Positions 12,060 to 23,599 of a DNA stretch of 64,000 nucleotides are shown here, piece by piece; position 1 is the stretch's first letter; each line of letters opens with the position of its first letter. The stretch is from NCBI GenBank assembly GCA_023053575.1, contig JAKZAP010000007.1, positions 22,593,464 through 22,657,463 of the forward strand, given 5' to 3'. The notes below the pieces were generated by a model, which saw nothing but the letters and a program-made list of their open reading frames with translations, made no database searches and was not told the DNA's origin. This DNA is from Branchinecta lynchi (lineage: Eukaryota > Arthropoda > Branchiopoda > Anostraca > Branchinectidae). A program made the translations under genes and the position numbers.

Positions 12060-14006
12060 ATGACCTCGGCGATACTCATCAACGACTCGGAGGTGGCGGC
12101 TGGAGCTGCGAGTTATAGAAGTCGGATTCAGAAGCTCTTGGACAACTCCGGGAGCTTCACTGCGCGGAGTATCCTCCGTAGCCAGCTGGACGGTGAGAAC
12201 CGCGCCTTCGGGGACCGCTTTTACACCTCCTTTGTGAAGTGCTCTGTGAAAGTGAATGGACAGCCGTTTGTGCGTGAGTCATACGTGCCTCGGCCTATGG
12301 CCAATGATACGTTACGAAGTGCAGAGTCGTATCTAAATCGAAGAATGGACAGGAGGTTGAGTATAACGGGTGGTGATGGTCATTCCCCGAAAGATGCGCC
12401 ACCGTCGCCGGGATCACCAAATGTGACATTTACCTTTCGGCTTCCAAAAAGAACGGAAGAGACAGTTCATGCCACAGTTCGCGTTCCAAGCTCAACCAGT
12501 GTGAACCGGTCATCAAGCTATGAACCTCCACGCCACACCGCCGCAGCTCCTAGCCCCCCTGTTGGAAAGACCTGGGTCGATTTGCCCCTTTTCAGTCGTC
12601 AACCATCTGCGCCCGAGACTCCTTCAGCTGGCGTATGGGTCAGTTCCCCTTTGTACACTCGTCAGCCGTCATCCGCTTCGAAATTTTCCAAGTTAGACTC
12701 GAGTGATTACACCGGATCCTCCGGGAGCACAGAACCAGGGATTCCGACCCCATCCACTACTTCGAACAGTTTGAATAGTTGGCAGTTCGATCGCCAGACG
12801 CCCGCGCGGACGAGTTTAGGACGGTCAGAGCCCGAGCGAACGAGCTTGGCAAGGTCAGACACCGCTCGAACAACTAGTACCCGCCCACAGTCTGTTTACA
12901 GCGAGTATCCGTCGTCGGACAGAAAAAAGGCTTCGAGCGCTCAGAGCGGTGTGCCGACATTCTCAGTGAATATTAAGTCAAAGCCCAGTGATACAACAAA
13001 TCCTAGAAAGCATTGTGATGTAAATGGTTCTAGTCCTCGCTCTAATGGATCTAGTCCTCGCCCCTCGTCTATGTACGCAGGTTTTAGTAAGAGCAATGGC
13101 CAGAGTTCGCCAGATAGATTGAAAGAACCCCAGATAGATAGAATGAAACAGCCACAAGGCTACGCTGCGAAGGGTAGATTTATATTCCCAAGAACCAATT
13201 CACCCATGTCCAAGGTTCCGGAAGGAACGTCCGGAAAAAGCAACTCCCAGACGACACCACAGAGAGGACCAGCCACACGCGATACTGCGTACACACCCCC
13301 ACCAACCCGAAAACCCACCATACCGAAAGTATTTACAGCGGCACCGACTCCTCCCCGCGATTTCAGACCATCCACGCCACCGCCTTCTGGAAAGCCAACG
13401 CCGCCGAAAAGGGCCTCCACGCCGCCAAAAAGGCCTGCCACGCCGCCGAAAAGAGGTACCACGCCACCTAGAAATACCAAGCCAGTGACGCCCCCCCGCA
13501 CCCGAAGATCTAGTCCAACAAAAGTCAATATACCTAGTGAACCTTTGAGAAACAGTGCTGTGAATGGAAATAATGTGAAAACAGAGGCGAGAGTTTTTGT
13601 TTCAGCTCCTAGCGCCCCCAAAGCGAATGTGAGAATCATTCCTGTGGAAATCGTGGATAAACCTTACGTCAGAATCATTCCGATACATATTGAACGGGAC
13701 GAAAAAGAGAACCGCGAAAGGTGCAGTTCGACCTCCTCTGCGTCGTCGCGGCGCGCGGCGTCGGTAGCGCCCTCACCGCCCCCTTACAGCCATGCTGCGG
13801 CGGAACCGCCTCAACGGTCCAAGTCCTACGCTATGCCTTCCCGCCAGTCTTTCAGAAGTCCTTCATCTAGTAGAGAGAACACTCCGACACCTGAGGGGCA
13901 CCCACCGAGTAAGAGGGTGCTAGACTTGTTAAGTGAACTGTCGGATGGTAGTACGCCCTCGTACGCTAATAGGAAATACTCAAAAGCAGAATCATGGAAT
14001 CTGAGG
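12060..14006 (+). CDS. Ser/Pro-rich protein of unknown family, nested in DNAJC7 intron 1
   Basis: The longest open frame in the window gives 649 codons from the first in-frame ATG (GGG before it; in-frame TAA at 12003). Residues 1-100 look folded (SRIQKLLDNSGSFTARSILR, then FVKCSVKVNGQPFVRESYVP). The middle is rich in Ser, Pro, Thr and Arg. Residues about 435-487 carry repeated TPPK/TPPR units with a basic charge, typical of a disordered scaffold. At about 524-546 two similar motifs, VRIIPVEIV and VRIIPIHIE, occur 14 residues apart. The C-terminus is KRVLDLLSELSDG then KAESWNLR. The stop TAA overlaps a donor (CTGAG|GTAAAT), so the frame may continue in a downstream exon. I do not recognise the family. 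Length, codon bias and absence of breaks argue for a real gene. Confidence 0.7.
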
Positions 14007-14464
14007 TAAATTGCTTCTCTTTCTATTCATTCTTACAAAAATAATGAATAGAGGGCCTCTTGGTCCTTTTACAGAATGATCTCGACGGATCAGCTCGTCG
14101 GAAAAGAAATCTTCTCGAATGCAGCGCAGCAGTTCGAACCAGGGGCATTGTTCAAATAGGTGTAGTAAGGTGTAATACGAAGTGTAAAGATTCGTCTTTT
14201 CCCCGGGGCGCGCGCTGTAATAAGCTATATAAGGAGAGAGAATAGACCCTGGTTCTGTTTTGTCTTATGAGAGCCAATCAGTTTGCTTGGTTGGGCTCCG
14301 CCTGCGGGCCGTGGAAAGAGGAGCTTTGCCAGCGGTGCCAAGGGGATAGTAACAACTTGTCTTCGAAAGGACACTTTTTCTTCTTTACGACTGCTCATTG
14401 TTAGTTCGAGGAACACAGCTGTCCATACATTAATTTAGTAGTTTTTAACTACGTATGACTTAGT
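14007..14464. other. Possible intron or 3' UTR of the 649-codon gene
   Basis: It follows either the stop or the donor at 14007. There is no obvious next exon and no close AATAAA; one occurs near 14640. Confidence 0.35.
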
Positions 14465-15850
14465 AAAAGTTGTCTGTCTGTCCGTCCGTCTGTGAGCAAG
14501 ATAACTATCGAAGGGAATGAGGTATTTTGATAAAACTTGGTGTGACGATTCCTTGGGTTACGGGACAGGTCAGGTTCGTAGATGGGCCCCAAGGCTGTGT
14601 ATTTAGGGGTGGGGGAGGGTTTTCAAATTAAGGGGCGAAAATAAATATTTTTTTAAAGCTAATGAGATGAGACGATTACACATCGCAATACTTCTTTGGT
14701 TTAATCAAAGACTATTTACCAAGCGTACGTATTCTTTCGGGTAAGTCATGGCAGTCTGTCGCGGGGGTGGGGGGGGGGGTCGATGGTGTTGAGATATGTT
14801 GTTGAAACTTCGTATGAGGATGCAGTGGTAAAGTACGCTCCAAGTTTTTTGATGGTCCTGTAGTCTTTTATTTAGAGGCAAAGGAGGGGGTTTCGAATTA
14901 AGGGTAAGGAAGTATATTTTATAAGCTAATGAGATAGTCGTTTAAGGTGTAATGAGGCACAATGAAACCATATCTGAGATTTTCTTGCCGGACAAATGAT
15001 CTACCCGGAATCCGGATCTGGCCGAAACTGGAAATTTGGTCGACGCTCAAAGTTGTTTCTGAAGTCGATTAGAGATTCGATATTTGGGTAATAGATACAT
15101 GCTGAATGAATTTTAAATTTATTTCCTTGACAGATAACCTGGGAAAGTTTGCCAAAACCCAGAAATTTGGATCGAAAAGTTCTCCTCTCAGTGTCTCTAG
15201 CTCTTTTCCTCTGCGTGCAGTTCGCCGGGAATGCTGCTAAAATACGAACAGTTTGGTCAAAGCAAAGGACCTTTCTTGGGTCGATCAGGGATGAGATGTT
15301 GGAGTAAACATCCTTGCTGAATCCGTATCTGAACTTTAATTTCTCATCTGATTAGTCGTACGTATCCTCAACGTATCCAAGCGGTGATTATACATAAATA
15401 ACAAAATGTTAGAGGGGTCTGGCGAAGGCTCGGAAATCTGCAAGATTCGAGTGTCTGGATAGTCCAGTTAGTAAACATTAAATTTTTGGGTTGTCAAATG
15501 GTACTTCTGTACTTCAAGTAGTACTAAGAACACTTTATGTATCTTTTGAAGTTCGAAAAGCAACAGGAACACTGAAAGTTGCATGGATAAGAACCTTTTA
15601 CTTTCAGTTTAAGGGTGTATAATAAGACATAATCATCATATATAGCGCTACGTAGCTTATTACATTTAGAGTCGATTATGTTGATACGTCCCTTTCCGGC
15701 TTATTTCAAGCTGACTCACGGCAATCTGTCCAAAAGGCCGTATTTGGGGTATCACATCCTATTTTGGAGGATCTCCTGTTGAAATCAGAAAATCTGTCTT
15801 AAGCCCAAATAGTATTCTAATTGATTTTTTACGCGTGGTTGCCTGTGCAT
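14465..15850 (+). repeat. Old copy of the PLE 3'-tail repeat (G type)
   Basis: It begins AAAGTTGTCTGTCTGTCCGT, then GATAACTATCGAAGGGAATG, TTTGATAAAACTTGGTGTGA and TTTAGGGGTGGGGGAGGG, in the same order as the G repeats at 23600 and 39279. Much diverged and without a clear right edge. Confidence 0.6.
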
Positions 15851-16859
15851 GTCACGTTGTCAAATAGATACTGGGATAGTTAAAATTTTAATCCGGTTTG
15901 AGAAATGCACACTGCGTCTCGGGTGGTCGTTTTCTTTGTCCCATTGGGAGAAGAAGAATTGCGGACTTAGTAACAGTTCTAATAGCGTTTTTTTTTTTAG
16001 CCACATGGCCATATAGTGCAGTACATAAAATCTTCACTTGACACCACGTGTGATGAATATGAATATTTTAAATAACCAACCGCATTTTAATCACACAAAA
16101 AGTGTCCACCGCAATTTTTTTGAATTTATGTTTCTGTTGAATATGAGGGAAATAGAATATAGGAATAGGCTAAGGAAAGATAATTTGTATGGAAACCCAT
16201 TAAGAACCCTCGCGTGTGCGGAATGCAGGATGAACTGCGCCGCTGAATAGCATCTCTGCAGTTTGGACTTATGGCCCAAAAAACGCCACAGCTCTCTTCA
16301 TCTATAGCTTACCATTATATATAGGGTCCATTCTTACTGTTTCATTCTTACCCACTTAGAACACTTTTAAACAACGTCATTCTAGAGCAAATAGTAAACA
16401 AAAAACGATCCAAAAAATGCAGCGTATTCAGTCAAATGACAAAAATAAGTTGACTTTTCAGTTACACTTTAAAAGTTCGTAGTAGGCCACGTATATTTTA
16501 TCCTACTATAGAATAAAATGGATAACGTTCGTAGAAGTTTAACCTAAGATGAATGAGACATGACAATCTAGTTACCCATTACTTATTCAGCTCACTGAAA
16601 AAGTTTAACTGAATAGCTTATCTTTCCAATTTTCTACGACTGGGGGGTACAGTCCGAATTCCCAGGGAGAATAAGAGCTACGAGTTCATATGACACATGC
16701 TACGAGTATAGGATGCAAGAAAGTAAATGAGAACATAAAAAAAACTCCAACCCCGTAGGTTCGGACCTAGAAATAGGATATCTAATTTCACTCGAGTCTG
16801 AGCATTTCTGGCATCGACTTGGATCATCCAGCGGAAATGAATTTTTGGCCTTCAAGTTT
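15851..16859. other. DNAJC7 intron 1: nothing recognised
   Basis: AT-rich. The short frame at 16038-16250 has no recognisable relative. Confidence 0.45.
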
Positions 16860-17080
16860 AGATCCAATAGTTTGATCCCTAGACGTGCTTGCTCTTCCCA
16901 CCAAGTTTCATCCCGATGTATCCATTCTAAGCGGTTCCCAAGATTTTCGGATCCCCCCCCCCCCCGAGATGGTCAAAGCTGGAAAGCTCGAAGCTAAGTG
17001 ACCCACTACCTTATGGATCCGACTTTTACCATGTCTACACAAATGTTGATTGTGAGACAATGGGAGACTAATTGAAATTA
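16860..17080 (-). repeat. S-element fragment plus the repeat shared with 7800-7880
   Basis: CTTCCCACCAAGTTTCATC is the inverse of the S-core phrase, followed by a C homopolymer. ACTACCTTATGGATCCGACTT then matches the sequence left of the MITE at 7883. Confidence 0.5.
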
Positions 17081-17111
17081 GTCCACTCCACTGGACTGGA
17101 ATAAGGCCAAC

Positions 17112-17431
17112 CAGAGGCGTTACCAGCCAAAATGTTTGGGAAGGAGGAGGGGGGAGGACAAGGCATTTACCGACTGGCTGGTAAGTTTTACCGACTGTTT
17201 TTTCAAGCAAAAAATGACAGTTTTGAAAAAAATACTGATTTTCAGAAAAACCGACTGTTTTCCGAAAAATCTTCTGATTTTCAAAAAACCGACTGTTTTC
17301 ATGAAGAAAAAAAAAAATTAACTGTTTTGACGAAAAATCGCTGGTCGAAAAATCGACTGGTTAGTTTTTACCGACTGGCCGACAGTATTGGTGGGGGAGC
17401 GTCCCCCCCCCCCCCCGTCGTGACGCCCCTG
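17112..17431. mobile_element. hAT-type MITE with perfect 8-bp target duplication
   Basis: The ends are CAGAGGCGTTACCAGCC and GTCGTGACGCCCCTG, flanked by identical AGGCCAAC (17104-17111, 17432-17439). The interior is a string of imperfect ACCGACTGTTTT units and a C homopolymer. CAGRGGCG ends with an 8-bp duplication are hallmarks of hAT transposons. It has no transposase. A relative lies at 38450-38720. Confidence 0.9.
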
Positions 17432-17439
17432 AGGCCAAC

Positions 17440-17617
17440 TGCTGCGTTAAACCGGTTCTCTGAATTTTGCCGAGTTCTTGCTATAAGTCAGTAGACCTGG
17501 CAAAAGGCTTAAAACAGCCAAAGCCGTAGATAATTAGTTAGAAGCAGAGCCTAGTCTTACAGTATTGGAATAGTTTTGAAGATTGGAACATAAAGAATAA
17601 ATAGTGCGAGGTGTGCT
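17440..17617 (+). repeat. Fragment of TTAA MITE family R
   Basis: GGCTTAAAACAGCCAAAGCC and AATAGTGCGAGGTGTGCTTTAA match the right part of the copy at 34903-35273; TTAA follows at 17618-17621. The left part is missing. Confidence 0.6.
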
Positions 17618-17734
17618 TTAATAATTAGTCAAAAGGACCGGGCTTCGTAGGAGCCAGAATGTCACAGACTTTTGGGGCCAAAAGTCACATGTTCCGTCAG
17701 AGGCCAAGTTCAGATATGGATTCAGCATTTTTGT

Positions 17735-18432
17735 GTTTACCCCTATAAGTCATATCTGTTTTGACGAAAACTTCCCGCCTTACTTCTGCGAATCTCCCGG
17801 GTTCGGCCGAATTCCGGAACTACTTGTCCAGCAAGAAAAAGAAGCTAAAATCGAACTCAGTGTCTCGCTCAGCGTTTTCTTTCCCCTATATCGAACATCT
17901 AATCAACTTCAAATTAAAATTTAACTTAAAAACAAATTTTCCGGTTCCAGCCGGATTTACGGGCGAACTATATGTCTGGGTACAAAATGACTGTAACACA
18001 CGGGTTCAGCATGTCTTCTTACCCCTAAATCGAACATCCGATCAACTTCAAATAAAACTTTTACTTTTAACAAACTTTCCGGTTTTGGCCGGTTTTCGGG
18101 CGAACTACGTTTCCGGCGAAAAAATGGTTTCCACCATCGCGTTCAACATGTCTTCTTACCCCGTAATCGACTGTCCCATTAGTTGTTTAAAAATATTTTG
18201 CTTGTCCCTTAATATAAACCCCCTCCCCCGCCCCTAAATATAGGGCTAAAAAGCCCATCTACGAACTCGACCTTACTCTTGACCCAAAGAATCCTCACAC
18301 CAAGTTTCATCAAAATATCTCATTCCCTTCGAGAGTTATCGTGCGTACAGAAGGACAGACGGACGGACAACTTTTGCGATGTCATAGGTATCCCTCCACT
18401 TGCGTTTTGGGATCCCAAAAACCATCACCCAG
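17735..18432 (-). repeat. Inverted copy of the PLE 3'-tail repeat (G type)
   Basis: On the minus strand this has the TTTTGGGATCCCAAAA head (near 18414), AAGTGGAGGGATACCTATGA, a short CCGT run, GAGATATTTTGATGAAACTT and units resembling the 137-bp repeat (CGGAATCCGGC-like, AAGTAGTTCG-like). More diverged than the copies at 23600 and 39279. Confidence 0.65.
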
Positions 18433-19426
18433 CGTCTTAGTAGAATTACCTTGTGGGGACGGACGCAGATATTCTGAACGTAATAACTGGAGCAAATAGT
18501 GGAAAGAAAAAGAATCCCTTAGCAGAATTCAAATTATTCAGTGTATTCTATTAAATGACAAAAAATACGTTGGTTTTTCAGTCAAACTTTAAGATCTTTG
18601 AGACCTGAGGTAGACCCATCAGCCCATTGCCAACGAGTGAAGTCCGTGGTTTTAAGTTATCAGCAGACCTGCTGAGAGACACGATGTTAGAAATGGCAGA
18701 GTTTTTGCTCTGATGTTCTTTTAGTAATTGAAGGACTCTTATAACCATTACGCGGTCGTTACATACTCAAATTATCATTTTTGACATCTCTCTTAGTCGG
18801 AGGTCCCATTCTGTCTTGTCGGGATTTTATTGATCATTTCTTGATTGATTGCGTGAAGGTGGGGGAGTATTTTGTTATATGCAGATGTTTTGGCCTGTGT
18901 TCCAAATTTCCTTTCTTTGTTGTTGAAATCTCATCTAATATTCTGTAATTCATGTATTTTGTGTGATTATTGGATATGTGTGTGTAAAGTTATGTTACGT
19001 TGTAATTTTATGTTACGTATAATTGGATCCTCGAACAAGGTAACTTTTAAAGGTTCTTATACTGTATATGCACAGTGTCAGTATAGTAGCCGTCTGGAAT
19101 AAATGATTGAATGAAAAAAAAAATAATAAAAATATCAATTATTACAAGTTTACTTAAAGGACACCTGAACAATGAAACCATACTTGAACACACCATGGAT
19201 AATGCATTTACAGACATGGCCACGGAGAGCATTCTTCTCCTGAGCGTGACGTTTTCAATATAGGGATGCTCGTTTCTGGAGGTTTGCACATACGGGGATA
19301 CATGCTCCAAGACAAAAAGCGCTTCATTCAAATCTTGTACAGCGCTGGCCGGATCGTATTGGAATTTCTTCTAGATATACGTTTTGGCTTAACTGGTTAA
19401 AAAATATTCCAGAAGAAGGGTTGTCA
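18433..19426. other. DNAJC7 intron 1: nothing recognised
   Basis: No conserved frame, RNA gene or clear repeat border was found. Confidence 0.45.
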
Positions 19427-20336
19427 CGTATGGCGTATCAGGGACCGGACCAAACTGACTAGGAAATAATCACTTCCCCGATTCAACCATCGTGGGAGGA
19501 GTGGAGGGACGGGGAATCCAGAATATTAAGGCATGTGCAACTTTTGAACGGGTGATTGGATCTAAGTGAAACTTGATATGTGAAAAGAACGAATGCTTCA
19601 AATGTCCCATTTTACGTCCGAACCGGATCCGACAACTGTGGGTGGAGTTGGAGGGGAGGGGTACCGGAAATATCGTGACACGCTTTGAGTTGAGGGATTG
19701 CGATGAATCTTGGTGGGAAGAACAAGCACATATCCTTGATACATCATTGACATAACCGGATCGGATCGGGGCACTGTGGGGGGGGGGGCTGGATCCCGGA
19801 ATTCCGGTTGTCACGGGTTAAAGTACTTCTAGATGTTCTAGGATGATGAAACTTGTCAGGCATATCAGGGACCCGACCAAACTGACTTGGAAATAGTCAC
19901 TTCCCCGATTCGACCGTCGTTAGGGAAGTGGAAGGAGGGGGAATCCGGAATATTGAGGCATGCGTAACTTTCGAACGGGTGATCGGATCTGAATGAAACT
20001 TGATATGTGGAAAGAACACATGCGCCTCATGTCCCGTTTTACGTCCGGACCGGATCCGACAACTGGGGGGGGGGGGAGTTTGAGGGAGGATATCGGAAAT
20101 ATCGTGACAAGCTTAGAGTGGCGGGGTCGGGATGAAACTTTGTGGGAAGAGCAAGCACATATCCTCGATGCATCGTTGACATGACCAGATTGGATCCGGG
20201 CACTGTGGGGGGGGGGGGAGGCTCTGGATCCCGGATTTTCAGTTATCACGGGTTAAGGTACTTCCAGATGTGCTTGGACGATGCTATTACCTACTGCGTA
20301 TGCTTGCAAATGCCATATGAGCTTACAGCTCTTGTT
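19427..20336 (+). mobile_element. S element copy 2, 5'-truncated
   Basis: About two S core units (CTTGATATGTGGAAAGAACA, GTCCGGACCGGATCCGACAA, GGGATGAAACTTTGTGGGAA) end in AATGCCATATGAGCTTACAG then CTCTTGTT. The 5' hairpin and tetranucleotide run are absent. Confidence 0.7.
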
Positions 20337-20839
20337 ATTAGTATAGTTTATGGCGCTTGGAGGATTTTGAACGATGGGATGGTTTCCCAGTTTTTATTTT
20401 TTCTTTTTTCTTCTTCTTTTCTTTTTCCTTCTTCCTCTTCTTATCCTTTAGTTTTCGTTCCTTTTTTTAAAGTTTGTGTACCTACAAATTAAAAGTGAAG
20501 TTTTGTTTTGCTGCCCCCACAGGCTATTCGGGCTTTCCTGCAGTTAGTGGTTGCCAGTGGTTTTTTATGGCACTTGAGCATACTCAAGTGCCATATAGCG
20601 ATCGTAATTTCTGTCGGTCTGTCGGTCTGTCTGTCTGTCGTTCTGTCGGTCTGTCCAGGTTTTGCTAGTTTGGGCACTTCCAGACAACCTAGGACGATGA
20701 AACTTCACAGGCATATCAGGGACCAGACCAGATCAACTTACAAATAATCACTTCCCCAATCAAACTTTCCCCGGATCCGGGAGTCCGAAAACTATAAAGT
20801 AAAACGAGAGCAAAAAGTAAAACGGGAGCAAAAAAAAGT

Positions 20840-20913
20840 GCTGCCTGAGCGCGGAATCGAACCTGGAACCTTCGTGTTGCCAGTCGAGTATTCTACCACT
20901 GAGCCATGCGACG
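20840..20913 (-). repeat. tRNA-like segment inside S copy 3
   Basis: On the minus strand it reads TGGCTCAGTGGTAGAATAC (A-box region), then GGTTCGATTCC (B box). The putative anticodon loop is CTGGCAA (anticodon GGC). The acceptor ends do not pair well, so it is tRNA-derived rather than a working gene. The same block is at 50791-50865, and partial repeats occur near 21065-21115 and 51095-51140. Confidence 0.6.
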
Positions 20914-22981
20914 ATGTACAGAAGAGAATGCGGGAATGTATATGGTTTAAAATAGTCAGTCCAAGTCAAACAAATCTAGTGAAACGCTTGGCAGAAATAT
21001 CAGGAAACCGACAACTATTAACATGCATAACTTTGGAAAGGGTAATCAGACATACGTGAAACTTGACCTTTGTGTTGCCAGTCCAGTTTTCTACCACTGA
21101 GCCATGCCCTGATGTATAAAAAAGCGAATGCGAGAATACATACGGTTTAAAGATGGTCAGTCCAAGTCAAACAAATCTAGTGAAACGCTTGGCAGGAATA
21201 TCAGGGAACCGACCAGCTTAACTTGGATATAATCATATTCCGGATCCGATCATAGTGGGGGGAGTGGGGGGAGTGGAGGGATGGGAAATCCGGAAACTAC
21301 GGTATGTCCCGGTTTTGCTAGTTTGGGCACTTCCACATAAGCTAGGACGATGAAACTTGGCAGGCGTGTAAGGGACCGAACCAGATTAACATGGAAACAA
21401 TCACTTCCCCGATCCGGCCATCATGGGGGGGGTGGATCAACAGGAAATCCGAAAACTAGTAACATGCATAACATTACAACGGGTAATCGGACTTGCATGA
21501 AACTTGACATACGCCAAGAACAAGTGCTTCAGATGCTCAGTTTCAAATCCGGACCAGATCCGATAACTGTGGGAGGGGGGGCTGGAGGGGGGCACCCAAA
21601 ACCTCGTGAACCGCTTCCACATAAGCTAGAACGATGAAACTTGGCAGGCGTATTGGCAAACCGACCAGATTAACTTGGAAATAATCACTTCCTCGATCCG
21701 GACATCTTGGGGGTGGGGGGAGTGGAGGGATGGGAAATCCGGAAAGTAGTAGCATGCCTAACTTTGGAACGGGTAATCAGATATGCATGAAACTTGACAT
21801 ATGTCAAGAACAAGTGGTTCAGAAGCTCAATTTCGAATCTGGACCAGATCCGATAACTTGGGGGGGGGGCTGGAGGGGACACCGGAAATCTCATGAAACG
21901 CTTCCACATAAGCTAGGACAATGAAATTTGGCAGGCATATCAGGGAACCGACCAGAAGAACTTGGAAATAATCACTTTCCCCATCTGGCGATCGTGGGGG
22001 AGTGGAGGGATGGGAAATCCGGAAACTAGTAACATGCATAACTTTGGAACGGGTAATCAGACATGCATGAAACCTCGCATGAAACTTGACATATATCAAG
22101 AACAAGTGCTTCAGATACTCAGTTTCAAATCCGGGCCAGATCCGATCACTGAGGGGGGGGGGGGGGAGCTGCAGGGGGAACCGGAAATCTGGTGAAACGC
22201 TTCCAAATAAGCTAGCACAATAAAACTTGACAGGCATACGAGGGAACCAACCAGATTAACATGGAAATAATCACTTCCCCGATCCTGCTATCGCGGGGAG
22301 GGGGGGTGGAGGGAAGGGGAATCCAGAATCCGGAAACTAGAAACATGCATAACTCTGGAATGGATAATCGGACATGTATAAAACTTGACAATTGTGAAGA
22401 ACAAGTGTCTCAGATTTTCAGTTTCAAATCTGGACCGAATCCGAAGAGAGGGGATGAGAGGGGGGACCGGAAATGTCGTGAAATGCTTAGGGTCGAGGGA
22501 TCGGGATGTCACAGTAGAGGGGTTGGAAGGGGTTTTCCCGGACTTCCGGTGATCACGAGTTAGGGTACTTCCACATGTACTAGGACCATGAAACTTGGCA
22601 GACATATTAGGTACTCTTCCAGGTCAACTTGAAAATAGTTCTTTTCCCGATCCGACGATCATGGGGGAGATTCTATTGACATGCATAACTTTGGAACAGG
22701 TGATCAGACGTGCATGAAACTTGTCAAGTGTCAAGAACAAGTGACTCAGATGATCAATTTCAAGTCTGGAACGGACCCGATAACATCGGGAGGAGCTGGA
22801 GGCGGGGGAGAAATCTCTTGAAACGCTTAGAGTCGAGAGATCGGGATGGGACTTGGAGGGAAGAACAAGCATAAGCCATAGATACATTGTAGAGGCTTAA
22901 CGGCCTGCCTTTCAATTTGCAAATATATTAATAAATATTCTTTGAGCCCAAGCTGACTTTGAAACATTTATTCAAACAATG

Positions 22982-23060
22982 TTTACACGGATACGTCAGC
23001 TCTGATTTTTCATCAGCGATATTTCGGCCCTTCTTGGCAAGGGTCCTCGTCAGGCTGTCA
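22982..23060 (-). ncRNA. Hammerhead-like core in the left PLE repeat
   Basis: On the minus strand it has CTGACGA, a stem-loop closed by GGACCCTT/AAGGGCC, GAAA, a second hairpin and GTATC. It is the mirror of the copy at 26627-26709. Its fold is discussed under 29711-29791. Activity is not shown. Confidence 0.5.
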
Positions 23061-23169
23061 ATCTTCTTGTTCAACTTCGGGGAAGGAAACAAACCTGTAA
23101 CAAATAACTGAAGCTTCTACCGACTATAAATATCTTATTAAGGTAAATTATCTTCAAGTACCAGTATAA

Positions 23170-23590
23170 TGAAAAAACTAGTCCTGAGGTTTAATTTTTG
23201 ACAACGACGCTGTTTTTGCTGCATGATTGGGGCGATGACAGGAAAGGGTTTTTTCTGCATTTTGATCAACTTCGGTTTTTTCATTAATAAGGGGCTGAAA
23301 ACTTAAATATTATTGTATTAATGACCTCGTTCTACGTTTCTATTATGAATACTTGCCTGAATCTATTACTTTGAATAATCACTGCACGGAAAAACTAGTG
23401 CTGAGATTTAATTTTTGACACGGCTGCTGTTTTTGCTGCACGATTGGGGCGACGGCAGGAAATATTTTTTTCTGCATTTTGATCGACTTCGGTTTTGTTG
23501 TTAATAAGGGACTGAGGCTTAAATTTTCTTCCCTTAATAACCCCGTTCCACGTTTCCGGTAAAGAGTACTCGCCTGTATCTCGGTTAATG
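23170..23590 (-). repeat. Tandem duplication of the inner part of the PLE repeat
   Basis: Two diverged direct copies of about 210 bp (about 23175-23390 and 23390-23580) share CTAGT(C/G)CTGAG, TTTAATTTTTGACA, GCTGTTTTTGCTGCA and TTCTGCATTTTGATC. Only the first pairs with the right-hand repeat. Confidence 0.7.
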
Positions 23591-23599
23591 CCTGTTCGG

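Noticed and set aside
13160..13639. A 159-codon minus frame opposite the Pro-rich gene
   Set aside because: It is a Gly/Val-rich shadow of the TPPK repeats on the plus strand, with no independent signal.
20840..20913. Working tRNA-Ala (GGC) gene
   Set aside because: It recurs as part of S elements with damaged acceptor pairing and no terminator context.
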